From: Fulvimarina sp039652615
GTDB taxonomy: Bacteria > Pseudomonadota > Alphaproteobacteria > Rhizobiales > Rhizobiaceae
Length of the DNA stretch: 64,000 bases
Direction: 5' to 3'
Assembly (NCBI RefSeq): GCF_039652615.1
Contig: NZ_JBDJAC010000004.1
Span: forward strand, 124,001-188,000
Shown here: positions 50,883 to 59,574 of the stretch, one piece after another
How the letters are laid out: each line of letters opens with the position of its first letter
Numbering within the stretch: the first letter of the stretch is position 1
Notes under the pieces: generated by a model
The model's database searches: none
What the model was told of the DNA's origin: nothing
The model's input: the letters and a program-made list of their open reading frames with translations, nothing else
Translations under genes and position numbers: made by a program

Positions 50883-51775
50883 CCCTTGTCCTTCAGAGAC
50901 AGTGCGCGCTGGTAGAGCTCGCGCCGGGGAAGGCCGGTCAATCGGGCCGCTTCCTGGGAAGCCTTGGCGGGCTTCATTTCGGACAAAAGCCCTGAAAGAA
51001 TCCCGTCGATGTCCGCTTCGTCTGGGCGCTCCTCCTCGACGGGCGGCCCAACACAGACGACGATTTCGCCCTTGACCGTCTCCATCGCGGCAAATTCGTC
51101 GGCAAGCGTCGAAAGTGGGCCGCGATAGATCGTTTCATGCATTTTCGTCAGCTCACGGCAGACGGCCGCCGGGCGATCGCCCAGGGCCGAATGCATCGCC
51201 GCGAGGCTGGTGGCGATTCGGTGCGGTGCCTCGTAGAAGACGAGCGTGCCGGGAATGCGGATGAGAGCTTCGAGCCTGTCGGCCCGCGCTTTTTCCTTGG
51301 ACGGCAGAAATCCTGCGAAAAAGAAGGAATCCGACGGCAGGCCCGAGACCGCCAGAGCCGTGAGCATCGCTGAGGCGCCGGGGATTGCGAAGACCGGAAC
51401 ATCTGCCTCGATTGCGATCCGCACGAGTTCGTAACCTGGATCGGATACCAGCGGCGTTCCGGCATCGGAGACGAGGGCCAGCGATCCGCCGTTTCGCACG
51501 GTCTCGATCAGCGCGTCGCCGGCCTTCTCGCCGGAATGCTCATGATAGGCGGTCATCCGCCGCTCGATGCCGTAGCGCTTCAGCAGTTTGCCCGTGACAC
51601 GTGTATCCTCGCAGGCCAGAAGATCGGCCCCCGCGAGGGTATCGAGTGCACGCAGGCTGGTGTCGTCGAGATGCCCGATCGGCGTTGCGACGAGGTAGAG
51701 GCCGGGCTCGGGCCGCCGCGCTTCGTGGGTGGCGTCCCTGATCCTGTAGGTCCGGCTGGTATTCGATTGGGTCAT
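50879..51775 (-). CDS. rsmI: 16S rRNA (cytidine(1402)-2'-O)-methyltransferase RsmI
   Basis: A 298-residue SAM-dependent enzyme that 2'-O-methylates C1402 of 16S rRNA in the ribosomal P site. The tetrapyrrole-methylase-type fold shows LYLVATPIGHLDDTSLRAL, ACEDTRVTGKLL, SDAGTPLVSDPGYELVR and IPGASAMLTALAVSGLPSD, all family motifs. The C-terminal helical tail (PRRELYQRALSLK) is also typical. Length is normal. Upstream of yraN with an ATGA overlap. In many bacteria this pair is regularly found together; the rest of the neighbourhood here is not conserved. Confidence 0.95.
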   Translation of the reverse strand: MTQSNTSRTYRIRDATHEARRPEPGLYLVATPIGHLDDTSLRALDTLAGADLLACEDTRVTGKLLKRYGIERRMTAYHEHSGEKAGDALIETVRNGGSLALVSDAGTPLVSDPGYELVRIAIEADVPVFAIPGASAMLTALAVSGLPSDSFFFAGFLPSKEKARADRLEALIRIPGTLVFYEAPHRIATSLAAMHSALGDRPAAVCRELTKMHETIYRGPLSTLADEFAAMETVKGEIVVCVGPPVEEERPDEADIDGILSGLLSEMKPAKASQEAARLTGLPRRELYQRALSLKDKG

Positions 51776-51867
51776 GGGCGCAAGGATTATACGGGCCGGG
51801 CAAAGACCGCCAGCGGTCAGTCTTCGCGAATTTCACGACCGTCTTGGAAGGCTTTCCCCGGCTGCTA

Positions 51868-51912
51868 GAACATGATGCCGAAAAGTTGCATGACTTTTCG
51901 GATCACATCATG
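51868..51912. repeat. Rhizobiales-type interspersed palindrome
   Basis: CATGATGCCGAAAAGT and ACTTTTCGGATCACATCATG form an imperfect dyad around TGCATG. Palindromes of the form CATGATNCCGAAAAGT...TTTTCGG...ATCATG are scattered through Rhizobiales genomes. It sits between the rsmI start and the DUF6894 stop. Confidence 0.7.
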
Positions 51913-51966
51913 CGACAAAACAAAAGCTTGGAGCGAAGTGCCGAGCCAGAGTTATCGCATTTCGCT

Positions 51967-52203
51967 CTATCGCAGCCAGCCTGCAGTCAGGGTCATTTCC
52001 GCACGGAAGACATAGGCGCCGGCTTCGTCGCGAACAAGAATCGCGATCGTGTGCGCACTGGCCTCTAGGACTCTCTCCGATGCGATGGTTGGCAGGGCCT
52101 CGATCGCAAATTTCTGAATGGCATCGCTGCTGTCGCACTCGATGCCTGTTTCATCGCGGTGTAGCGTCCTGTCGTCCTCTACATCGAAATAGAAGGTCGG
52201 CAT
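51967..52203 (-). CDS. DUF6894-like small protein
   Basis: A 78-residue protein of a short family common in Rhizobiales (DUF6894): MPTFYFDVEDDRTLHRDETGIE at the start, then a helix, then a beta strand TIAILVRDEAGAYVFRAEMTL. Function unknown. The frame begins at 52242, but ATG 52203 starts the family sequence MPTFYFDV. Alone on the minus strand between the interspersed palindrome and the hemW gene, with about 160 bases of unremarkable sequence upstream. Confidence 0.75.
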   Translation of the reverse strand: MPTFYFDVEDDRTLHRDETGIECDSSDAIQKFAIEALPTIASERVLEASAHTIAILVRDEAGAYVFRAEMTLTAGWLR

Positions 52204-52366
52204 CGTGCGTGTCGATTGCGAAGTGCGAGCTGTTGTAGCCATTACTCTTCAACAACTTAGCGAGAAAAGATTTCCGCAGGCGTCGCGCTTTATCTCCGTA
52301 GCCGGGTGTCGACCAAAGGCTATTCACAACGTCGTTCACGAATTTCTTGGTGCCGCGCCGCGCGGC

Positions 52367-53569
52367 TCAGGCGAGATCGGCGACCACCGCGTCGAGAACC
52401 ATCATGCCGGCCGGCGTGCAGCGGAGGCGATCAGGGCCGAGCCGCTCGATCATGCCGTTGTCGATCAGGTCGCGTTCGGCGCGCGGATCGATGGCGCGAC
52501 CGGACAGTTTTCGCCACCGGGCGAGGTCGACGCCCTCGGTGAGCCGAAGGCCCATGAGAAGAAGCTCATCCGCCTGCTCGGCGGTGTTGAGGGCTTCTTC
52601 CACGATCATGCCGTGGTCCCAGTCCTCGACCATCTGCAGCCAGGTTTCCGGCAGGGGCTCGTTGGCCGTGGCGTAGCGGTAGCCATCCCATGACAGGCGC
52701 CCATGGGCGCCGGGCCCGACGCCGGCATAGTGGCCGTAGCGCCAATAGGTGAGGTTGTGGCGGCTTTCAGCCCCCGGCACGGCATGGTTTGAGATCTCGT
52801 AGGCCGGCAGACCCCTGGCAGCGGTGAGCGTCTGGGTCGCCTCGTAGAGGTCCGCCGAAAGATCGCCGTCCGGGACGATCAGCTTGCCGGCCTTGTGGAG
52901 GGCGTGGAAGGCCGTGCCTTCCTCGATCGTCAGCTGGTAGAGCGAGAGATGATCGGCCGCGAGATCGATGGCGCGGGAGAGTTCTGCCTCCCACGCGGTA
53001 ACCGTCTGGTCCGGCCGGGCATAGATGAGATCGAAGGAGAGGCGGGGGAAGATGTCGCGGGCAAGCCCGATGGCGCGAAGCGCCTCCTCGACGTTGTGCA
53101 GGCGGCCGAGGCGCTTCAGATCACGATCGTTGAGCGCCTGCACGCCGAGGGACACCCGGTTGACGCCGGCCGAGCGATAGCCCCGGAACCGGCTCGCCTC
53201 GACGCTCGACGGATTGGCTTCGAGGGTGATCTCGGCATCCGGCGCGATGGTCCAGATATTGGCGATCGCGTTGAGGATGATGCCGACCGTCGCCGGCTCC
53301 ATGAGCGAGGGCGTTCCGCCACCGAGGAAAATGGAGGTGACGCGTTCGCCTTTGGACCGCCGGCCCATCTCCGCCAGCTCGCGCTCGAAGGCCGCCGCAT
53401 AGCGCGCCTGATCGATCGGCTTCATCCGAACATGGCTGTTGAAGTCGCAATAGGGGCATTTGGCGGCGCAGAAAGGCCAATGGACATAGACGCCGAAGCC
53501 GGGGTCCGTGGGGACCGGCTTGAAAGGAAGGACATTCGTCCTCGGCGCTTCGAGAAGGCTCGTGCTCAT
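52367..53569 (-). CDS. hemW: Radical SAM family heme chaperone HemW
   Basis: A 400-residue radical-SAM protein, formerly called coproporphyrinogen III oxidase-like, that carries heme to respiratory enzymes. The iron-sulfur motif CAAKCPYC (CxxxCxxC) is at about 33-40; the SAM-binding GGGTPS and the conserved ITLEANPSS follow. The C-terminal HemN-type domain begins around 300. Length fits HemW. It is in a compact minus-strand set with rdgB (18 bases upstream) and rph, an arrangement of this class in alphaproteobacteria, where hrcA and grpE usually lie beyond rph. Those are not seen here. Confidence 0.94.
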   Translation of the reverse strand: MSTSLLEAPRTNVLPFKPVPTDPGFGVYVHWPFCAAKCPYCDFNSHVRMKPIDQARYAAAFERELAEMGRRSKGERVTSIFLGGGTPSLMEPATVGIILNAIANIWTIAPDAEITLEANPSSVEASRFRGYRSAGVNRVSLGVQALNDRDLKRLGRLHNVEEALRAIGLARDIFPRLSFDLIYARPDQTVTAWEAELSRAIDLAADHLSLYQLTIEEGTAFHALHKAGKLIVPDGDLSADLYEATQTLTAARGLPAYEISNHAVPGAESRHNLTYWRYGHYAGVGPGAHGRLSWDGYRYATANEPLPETWLQMVEDWDHGMIVEEALNTAEQADELLLMGLRLTEGVDLARWRKLSGRAIDPRAERDLIDNGMIERLGPDRLRCTPAGMMVLDAVVADLA

Positions 53570-53587
53570 CGGCCTGAAACTATCCGC

Positions 53588-54232
53588 TCAATCTGTCCCG
53601 AGGGCTTCCCGGGCGAATTTCTGAAAAGCGCGGGCGCGATGGGAGAGGGCATCGGGCTGGCCCGGCTTCCAGGCATGCTTTTCCGCCGACATCATCTCGC
53701 CGAAGGTCTTTTCGAGGCCGTCCGGCAGAAAGATCGGGTCGTAGCCGAAGCCGAGCTCTCCGCGCGGCGGCCAGACGATCTGGCCGTGAACCTCGCCGCG
53801 ATAAAGATGGGTTTCGCCCGACGGCATGGCGAGGCAAAGAACGGCGACGAAGGTCGCACGGCGCTTTTCGGGCGTCGTCGCTCCGGCGGCCTGCATCTTT
53901 TCCTCGACATTGCGCATCGCCATGGCGAAATCGCGGTCCGGCCCCGCCCAGCGGGCCGAATAGATGCCCGGATCGCCATTCAGCGCGTCGATCGAGAGAC
54001 CGGAATCGTCCGACAGGCAGGCAAGGCCGGTCGCCTTGTGCGAGGCGAGGGCCTTGATCTCGGCATTCGCCTCGTAGGTGGTGCCGGTTTCCTCGGGGTC
54101 TTCGAGATTCTTCTCCTTGGCGGAGGTGATCTCGAAGCCGAAGGGCTCCATCAGCTCGCGGATTTCCCAGATCTTGCCGCGGTTGTGGCTGGCAACGAGA
54201 AGGGGGCCGTCTTCGGGTTTGAGAAGGGGCAT
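53588..54232 (-). CDS. rdgB: RdgB/HAM1 non-canonical purine NTP pyrophosphatase
   Basis: A 214-residue enzyme that hydrolyses dITP, XTP and ITP to monophosphates and so keeps deaminated purines out of nucleic acids. Family motifs LLVASHNRGKIWEI, TTYEANAEIKALA, SDDSGLSIDALNG, PGIYSARWAGP and GELGFGYDPIFLPDG are all visible. ATG 54232 begins the family sequence; the frame is open to 54880 antisense to rph and is not used. Lies 18 bases before hemW and 5 bases after rph on the same strand. Confidence 0.95.
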   Translation of the reverse strand: MPLLKPEDGPLLVASHNRGKIWEIRELMEPFGFEITSAKEKNLEDPEETGTTYEANAEIKALASHKATGLACLSDDSGLSIDALNGDPGIYSARWAGPDRDFAMAMRNVEEKMQAAGATTPEKRRATFVAVLCLAMPSGETHLYRGEVHGQIVWPPRGELGFGYDPIFLPDGLEKTFGEMMSAEKHAWKPGQPDALSHRARAFQKFAREALGTD

Positions 54233-54237
54233 GGTCT

Positions 54238-54960
54238 TTACGCGTCTCCGAGCGCCGTGGTCTGAGCGTCCACCAGTTCGCCGATGCCTTTGCGGGCAAG
54301 CGCCATCAGCTGCATGAACTCGTCTTCGGAGAAGGGCGCGCCTTCGGCGGTGCCCTGGATCTCGACGATGCCGCCAGCGCCGGTCATCACGAAATTGGCG
54401 TCGGTTTCGGCGACCGAATCCTCCGCATAGTCGAGATCGAGAACCGGCTCGTTCTTGTAGATGCCGCAGGAAACGGCCGCGACATGGCCTTTCAGCACGT
54501 CCTTGCGTTGGCACATGCCGCGCGTTTCCATCCACTTCAGACATTCGGCGAGCGCCACGAAGCCGCCGGTGATGGAGGCGGTGCGGGTGCCGCCATCGGC
54601 CTGGATCACGTCGCAGTCCACCGTGATCTGACGTTCGCCAAGGGCGCCGAGATCGACGACGGCGCGCAAACTGCGGCCGATGAGACGCTGGATTTCCACC
54701 GTACGGCCGCCCTGCTTGCCGGCGGATGCCTCGCGGCGCATGCGGTCTCCCGTCGCGCGGGGCAGCATGCCGTATTCGGCGGTGACCCAGCCCTTGCCGG
54801 AGTTCTTCAGCCAGGGCGGAATGCGTTCCTCGAGGCTCGCGGTGCACAGGACATGGGTTTCGCCGAACTTGACGAGGCATGAGCCTTCCGCGTGGCGGTT
54901 GACGCCGGTTGTGAGCGAAACCTCGCGCATGGCGTCGGCGGGGCGTTTGGATGGGCGCAT
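54238..54960 (-). CDS. rph: Ribonuclease PH
   Basis: A 240-residue 3'-5' phosphorolytic exoribonuclease that trims tRNA 3' ends. It begins MRPSKRPADAMREVSLTTGVNRHAEGS, followed by FGETHVLCTASLEERIPPW, YGMLPRATGDRMRREA, IQADGGTRTASITGGFVAL and a C-terminal YAEDSVAETDANFVMTGAGGIVEIQGTAEGAPF, all RNase PH hallmarks. Length is normal. Start at ATG 54960. First gene of the minus-strand rph-rdgB-hemW set. In many relatives the heat-shock repressor gene hrcA is adjacent; here a DUF486 gene comes upstream instead. Confidence 0.96.
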   Translation of the reverse strand: MRPSKRPADAMREVSLTTGVNRHAEGSCLVKFGETHVLCTASLEERIPPWLKNSGKGWVTAEYGMLPRATGDRMRREASAGKQGGRTVEIQRLIGRSLRAVVDLGALGERQITVDCDVIQADGGTRTASITGGFVALAECLKWMETRGMCQRKDVLKGHVAAVSCGIYKNEPVLDLDYAEDSVAETDANFVMTGAGGIVEIQGTAEGAPFSEDEFMQLMALARKGIGELVDAQTTALGDA

Positions 54961-55046
54961 GATGGCTCCCGAATAGAAGTGGTTAATGGATCGTTGCCGG
55001 CTTCTAACGGGGATGGGCGGCTGAGGGAAGGCGTTGCCGTTCGCGA

Positions 55047-55400
55047 TCAGAGCGGCCCGGCGAAGATGAAGTATGCGCCGAGCGCGATGAAGGCGAAGCC
55101 GACCAGATGATTGAGGGTCGGCAGCTCGTTCAGATAGAGCCAGGAGAAGATCACGAAGACCGTCAGCGTGATGACCTCCTGGATCGCCTTGAGGGATGCC
55201 GGCGAATAGACCGTGTAGCCGATGCGATTGGCGGGTACGGCGAGACAATATTCGAAAAAGGCGATCGACCAGCTGACGACGATGACGAGGAAGAGGTTCC
55301 GGTTCTCGAACTTGAGATGGCCATACCAGGCGAACGTCATGAAAACGTTGGAGGCCATGAGCATCACGATCGGCAGGACATAGGTGGTTGTCGGGTTCAT
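55047..55400 (-). CDS. DUF486 family membrane protein (DMT-like)
   Basis: A 117-residue integral membrane protein of the DUF486 family, a small relative of the drug/metabolite transporter superfamily. Four hydrophobic helices are visible. The family motif stretch is VMLMASNVFMTFAWYGHLKF, with WSIAFFEYCLAVPANRIGY and ITLTVFVIFSWLYL after it. It would act as a dimer, if it transports at all. Divergent from the LLM oxidoreductase gene and 86 bases upstream of rph on the same strand. Confidence 0.92.
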   Translation of the reverse strand: MNPTTTYVLPIVMLMASNVFMTFAWYGHLKFENRNLFLVIVVSWSIAFFEYCLAVPANRIGYTVYSPASLKAIQEVITLTVFVIFSWLYLNELPTLNHLVGFAFIALGAYFIFAGPL

Positions 55401-55508
55401 GCGTCAAGTATTCCCACAAGTGACGATGGCCGGGATTTTATCGTGCCGCGTCAAGCCTTTCGGAGGCCGGACGATCTCCCCATATGGCGGAGTGAAAGGA
55501 TCTCAGCC

Positions 55509-56522
55509 ATGTCCATACCTTATTCCGTTCTCGATCTTTCGCCGATTCCCGACGGTTTCGAGGCGCGCGACGCGCTTGCCAACTCCGCCGACCTCGCAGC
55601 CCATGCCGAGACGCTGGGCTATACGCGCTTCTGGATGGCCGAGCACCACAATATGGTGGGCATCGCCAGCGCCGCGACGGCCGTCGCGCTGGGCCATGTG
55701 GGCGCGAACACGACGACGATCCGCATCGGCTCCGGCGGCATCATGCTGCCGAACCACTCGCCGCTGATGGTGGCGGAGGCCTTCGGCACGCTGGCAACGC
55801 TTTATCCCGGACGTGTCGATCTGGGCCTCGGGCGCGCGCCGGGCACCGACCAGAAGACGGCGATGGCGCTGCGCCGCGCGATGAACGGCGGGGACAGTTT
55901 CCCGCAGGACGTGATCGAGCTGATGGGTTATCTCGCGAAGGACGACGACGCGCCCGGCAAGGTTCGTGCGGTGCCGGGCGTCGGCACGGAAGTTCCGATC
56001 TTCATTCTGGGTTCGAGCCTTTATGGCGCGCAGCTGGCGGCCTATCTCGGCCTGCCTTATGCCTTTGCCTCCCATTTCGCGCCGGGCGCTCTAGCCGAGG
56101 CGGTGACGGCCTATCGGGGGAGCTATCGCCCGTCCGAGCGGCATCCCGACCCGCACTTCATCCTCGCCGCGAACGTCTTCGGCGCGGAAACGGACGAGGA
56201 GGGCGCGTTTCTTAAAAGCTCCATGCAGCAGGCCTTCGCCAATCTGCGCTCGGGCAATCCCGGCAAGCTTCCCCGTCCCATCGAGAATTTCGACGAGACC
56301 GTCCATCCGGCGATCAAGGCCGGGGTGGACGAGGCCTTGCGGATTTCCGCGGTCGGCTCGCCTGCAAGCGTCAGGGCCACGATCGAGGGCTGGATCGAGC
56401 GCTACCGGCCCGACGAAATCATCTTTGCGAGCCAGATCCACGACCATGCGAAGCGCAAGGAAAGCCATCGTATTGCCGCCGAGGCCATGCGGTCGATCGG
56501 CGCGGTCCGTCAGGCGGCTTGA
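55509..56522 (+). CDS. LLM class flavin-dependent oxidoreductase
   Basis: A 337-residue luciferase-like monooxygenase of the LLM class, using reduced flavin and O2. Its opening PYSVLDLSPIPDG, then FWMAEHHNM, RIGSGGIMLPNHSPLMVAEAFGTLATLYPGRVDLGLGRAPGTD and the later ILGSSLYGAQLAAYLGLPYAFASHFAP are characteristic of the family. Substrate unknown. ATG 55509 follows a weak ribosome-binding site. The palindromic element at 56600 follows it; otherwise no operon partner. Confidence 0.92.
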   Translation: MSIPYSVLDLSPIPDGFEARDALANSADLAAHAETLGYTRFWMAEHHNMVGIASAATAVALGHVGANTTTIRIGSGGIMLPNHSPLMVAEAFGTLATLYPGRVDLGLGRAPGTDQKTAMALRRAMNGGDSFPQDVIELMGYLAKDDDAPGKVRAVPGVGTEVPIFILGSSLYGAQLAAYLGLPYAFASHFAPGALAEAVTAYRGSYRPSERHPDPHFILAANVFGAETDEEGAFLKSSMQQAFANLRSGNPGKLPRPIENFDETVHPAIKAGVDEALRISAVGSPASVRATIEGWIERYRPDEIIFASQIHDHAKRKESHRIAAEAMRSIGAVRQAA

Positions 56523-56821
56523 GGAGACCTGCTCCGCTCTCTCGTCATGCTCGGGCGCCATACGGGGCTCCTGGGGGATGTGCTCCGCACCTCCTCCTTC
56601 GTCATCCCGGCTCGGAGGCCGGGATGACGAGAGTCCAGGAGGACTGGCTGGGATGACGGGTGTTCGAAGCAAGAGAAAGCGCTTGCGAGAGCTCTGAGAC
56701 AGACACTCTCTTGCCTTGTCCCTCCGAAACGCATCCGGTAGAGCGACCGGGAACGTGCGGCGTGCACATATGCGCGCCTCGATGCACGAACTGAACACGA
56801 CAAGACAGGACCCTCGCGAGA
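56523..56821. other. Intergenic region before hisS
   Basis: About 300 bases. It holds the palindrome at 56600-56629 and a partial copy of one arm (GGGATGACGGG near 56651). No gene or RNA is visible. The hisS promoter must lie at its right end, but I see no clear hexamers. Confidence 0.45.
56600..56629. repeat. Perfect 12-base palindrome, interspersed element
   Basis: CGTCATCCCGGC (56600-56611) pairs with GCCGGGATGACG (56618-56629) across 6 bases. Palindromes of this CGTCATCCCGG type are widespread between genes in alphaproteobacteria. No T run, so not a typical terminator. Confidence 0.75.
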
Positions 56822-58429
56822 ATGGCCAAGGACAAGAAGCCGAAGCGTGTCACTCCACGTCTGCCGCGCGGCTTTGTCGATCGCGAGGCGCAGGATCTGC
56901 GCGCGCAGGAGCAGATGCTCGCGACCATACGCCGGGTGTATGAATCCTATGGATTCGAGCCGGTGGAAACCCCGGTGTTCGAATTCACCGATGCGCTGGG
57001 CAAGTTCCTGCCCGATAGCGACCGGCCGAACGAGGGCGTCTTTTCGCTTCAGGACGACGACGAGCAGTGGATGAGCCTGCGCTACGATCTCACTGCGCCG
57101 CTCGCCCGCTTCGTCGCCGAGAACTACGAGAGTCTGCCGAAACCCTATCGCAGCTACCGCGCGGGCTACGTCTTCCGAAACGAGAAGCCGGGGCCGGGCC
57201 GCTTCCGCCAGTTCATGCAGTTCGACGCCGACATCGTCGGCGCGCCGAATGTCTCGGCCGATGCCGAGATGGCGATGATGATGGCGGACACGATGGAGGC
57301 GCTGGGCATTCCGCGCGGCCAGTATGTCATCCGGGTGAACAATCGGAAGGTGCTGGACGGGGTGCTGGAGGCGATCGGCCTCGGCGGTGTGGAGAATGCG
57401 GGCCGGCGCCTGACGGTGCTTCGGGCTTTGGATAAATACGACAAGTTCGGTCGTGAAGGAGTTTTGGCGCTTCTAATGAGCGGTCGTACCGATGAGAGCG
57501 GAGACCGTACCGACGGCGCACATCTGAACGAGGAGACTGCGCGACAACTGGTCCGCGTCCTCACGCTAAGAACCAATAAATGGGCGCAGGAACAGGGTAC
57601 ACTCTACGACCCGAATCCAAAGATTAATTTCCTGCCCGACAGCGGCGGAGAGCCATACATCACCGACATGCTTTCGGCGATGAGCAAGGTGTACGGAGAT
57701 TTCAAAAATTTCGAAGAGGGGATTGCGGAATTACGAGTGATCGGAGAGATGGCTGCAGCGGCTGGTTACGGCGATGGTAGAATTCAGATCGACCCCTCCG
57801 TCGTCCGCGGCCTCGAATACTACACCGGCCCGGTCTTCGAAGCCGAGCTTCTCTTCGATGTCGTCAACGAGAAGGGCCAGAAGGTGCAGTTCGGCTCGGT
57901 CGGCGGCGGCGGGCGCTATGACGGGCTGGTCTCGCGCTTCATGAGCCAGCCGGTCCCGGCAACCGGGTTTTCCATCGGCGTCTCGCGCCTGATGACCGCG
58001 CTGAAAAACCTCGGCCGGCTGGAAACCACCGAGCGTACCGGTCCCGTGGTCGTGACCGTGATGGATCGCGACCGCATGGCCGATTATCAGGCGATGGCGA
58101 CGAAGCTGCGCACTGCGCTCAACGCCGATCCCTCCAAGCCGCCGGTGCCGGTCGAGGTCTTCCAGGGCAATCCGAAGAAGTTCGGCAATCAGCTGCAATA
58201 TGCCGACCGGCGCAATTCCCCCTGCGTCGTCATTCAGGGCGGCGACGAGAAGGCGGCCGGCAAGGTGCAGGTGAAGGATCTGGCGCTCGGCAAGGAGATG
58301 TCGGCGGACATCACCGACAATGCCGAATGGCGCGAGGCGCGGGCCGGACAGGAAATGGTGGACGAGAGCGAACTGGTCTCAGCCGTCACCGCGATCCTCG
58401 ACCGGCAGGCAAAGAGCCCGTCTGCATGA
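56822..58429 (+). CDS. hisS: Histidyl-tRNA synthetase
   Basis: A 535-residue class II aminoacyl-tRNA synthetase charging tRNA-His. Motif 2 region (YRAGYVFRNEKPGPGRFRQFMQFDADIVG) and the HisA motif RGLEYYTGPVF with GGGGRYDGL are clear. It carries a long insertion domain (about 195-275), as in other alphaproteobacterial HisRS. Within bases 57421-57780 GC falls to about 52% by hand count, against about 58-73% on lines just outside. The catalytic motifs stay intact, so the gene should be functional. hisZ follows by ATGA overlap, so hisS, hisZ and hisG form an operon. Confidence 0.95.
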   Translation: MAKDKKPKRVTPRLPRGFVDREAQDLRAQEQMLATIRRVYESYGFEPVETPVFEFTDALGKFLPDSDRPNEGVFSLQDDDEQWMSLRYDLTAPLARFVAENYESLPKPYRSYRAGYVFRNEKPGPGRFRQFMQFDADIVGAPNVSADAEMAMMMADTMEALGIPRGQYVIRVNNRKVLDGVLEAIGLGGVENAGRRLTVLRALDKYDKFGREGVLALLMSGRTDESGDRTDGAHLNEETARQLVRVLTLRTNKWAQEQGTLYDPNPKINFLPDSGGEPYITDMLSAMSKVYGDFKNFEEGIAELRVIGEMAAAAGYGDGRIQIDPSVVRGLEYYTGPVFEAELLFDVVNEKGQKVQFGSVGGGGRYDGLVSRFMSQPVPATGFSIGVSRLMTALKNLGRLETTERTGPVVVTVMDRDRMADYQAMATKLRTALNADPSKPPVPVEVFQGNPKKFGNQLQYADRRNSPCVVIQGGDEKAAGKVQVKDLALGKEMSADITDNAEWREARAGQEMVDESELVSAVTAILDRQAKSPSA

Positions 58430-59574
58430 GTGCGCAGCCTGCGAACGCCGAGTCGCTGGCCGCGCTCTTCGAGTTGCGCGGGGCGAGCGCCATCACGATG
58501 GACCTCCTCCAGCCGGCCGAGCCCTATCTCGACACGGCGGGCGAAGCGCTGCGCCGGCGCATCTATCTGACGCGCGGCGAGGCGAGCGTTAATCTGTGCC
58601 TGAGGCCGGATTTCACGATCCCCGTCTGCCTGCATCATATCGAGCGGCGCGAGCCGCTGCCCTGCCGCTATTCCTATCGTGGTCTCGTCTTTCGCCAGCC
58701 GCGCGAGGCGGAGGGCGAACGCGAACTGGAACAGGCGGGCATCGAGGATCTGGGCGAGCCGAACCTTGCGACGGCCGATGCGCGGGCGGTGGCCGATGCG
58801 CTTGCCTCCTGCGAGACGCTCGGCGTGGGCATCAGCGGTGTCGATGTGGTGCTCGGCGATCAGGGACTGTTCGAGGCCTTTCTTTCGGCGCTCGGCCTGC
58901 CGGACGGCTGGCAGCGCCGGCTGATCCGCACCTTCGGCGAGGACAAGCAGCTCGTGCAGGTGATGGAGGCTCTCGCCAATCCCGGCGCGGCCTCCCTCGA
59001 CAATGTGCCGGAAGCGCTGCTGGAGCTTGCCCGCGAGCGGGAAGAGGGCGCGCTGATCCGCGCGATCCGCGATCGCATGGAGGAGGCGGGTCTGCCGCCC
59101 CATTCCGGCCGGACGCCCCAGGAAGTGGCCCAGCGGCTGATTGAAAAGGTGGCAACGGCCGAAGGTCGGCTGAGCCATGCCTCGATCGATCTCTTGAAAC
59201 GGTTTCTTGCCATCGACTGCCCGTTGGACGAGGCGGGACAAGCTGTCCGCGCGCTCGCCGATGGGGCGGGGCTCGTGCTCGACCGGGCGATCGGCTTTTT
59301 CGAAACGCGCAATCTCGCGCTGCAGGCGGCGGGCGTCGATCTGTCGTCCATCACCTATCGCGCGGCCTTCGGGCGGCCGATCGATTATTACACCGGCATG
59401 GTCTTCGAGGTGATGCCGAAGGGCGGCGGCATGACGCTGGCTGGCGGCGGTCGCTATGACCGGCTTATGACCCTGCTTGGCGCCGAGGAGCGGATACCGG
59501 CCGTTGGCTTTTCGCTCTGGCTTGCCCGGCTGGAAGAGCATGGCCGCTTCATCAGCGAGAAAGTGGCCCCATGA
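58426..59574 (+). CDS. hisZ: ATP phosphoribosyltransferase regulatory subunit HisZ
   Basis: A 382-residue HisRS-like protein without aminoacylation function that forms a hetero-octamer with short-form HisG and makes it sensitive to histidine. It shows the catalytic-like core LCLRPDFTIPVCLHHI, PCRYSYRGLVFRQPRE, IDYYTGMVFEV and AGGGRYDRLMTLL, with changed HisA residues as expected for HisZ. ATG 58426 overlaps the hisS stop, and its own stop overlaps hisG, both by four bases. The frame is open 99 bases further upstream inside hisS but is not used. Confidence 0.94.
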   Translation: MSAQPANAESLAALFELRGASAITMDLLQPAEPYLDTAGEALRRRIYLTRGEASVNLCLRPDFTIPVCLHHIERREPLPCRYSYRGLVFRQPREAEGERELEQAGIEDLGEPNLATADARAVADALASCETLGVGISGVDVVLGDQGLFEAFLSALGLPDGWQRRLIRTFGEDKQLVQVMEALANPGAASLDNVPEALLELAREREEGALIRAIRDRMEEAGLPPHSGRTPQEVAQRLIEKVATAEGRLSHASIDLLKRFLAIDCPLDEAGQAVRALADGAGLVLDRAIGFFETRNLALQAAGVDLSSITYRAAFGRPIDYYTGMVFEVMPKGGGMTLAGGGRYDRLMTLLGAEERIPAVGFSLWLARLEEHGRFISEKVAP

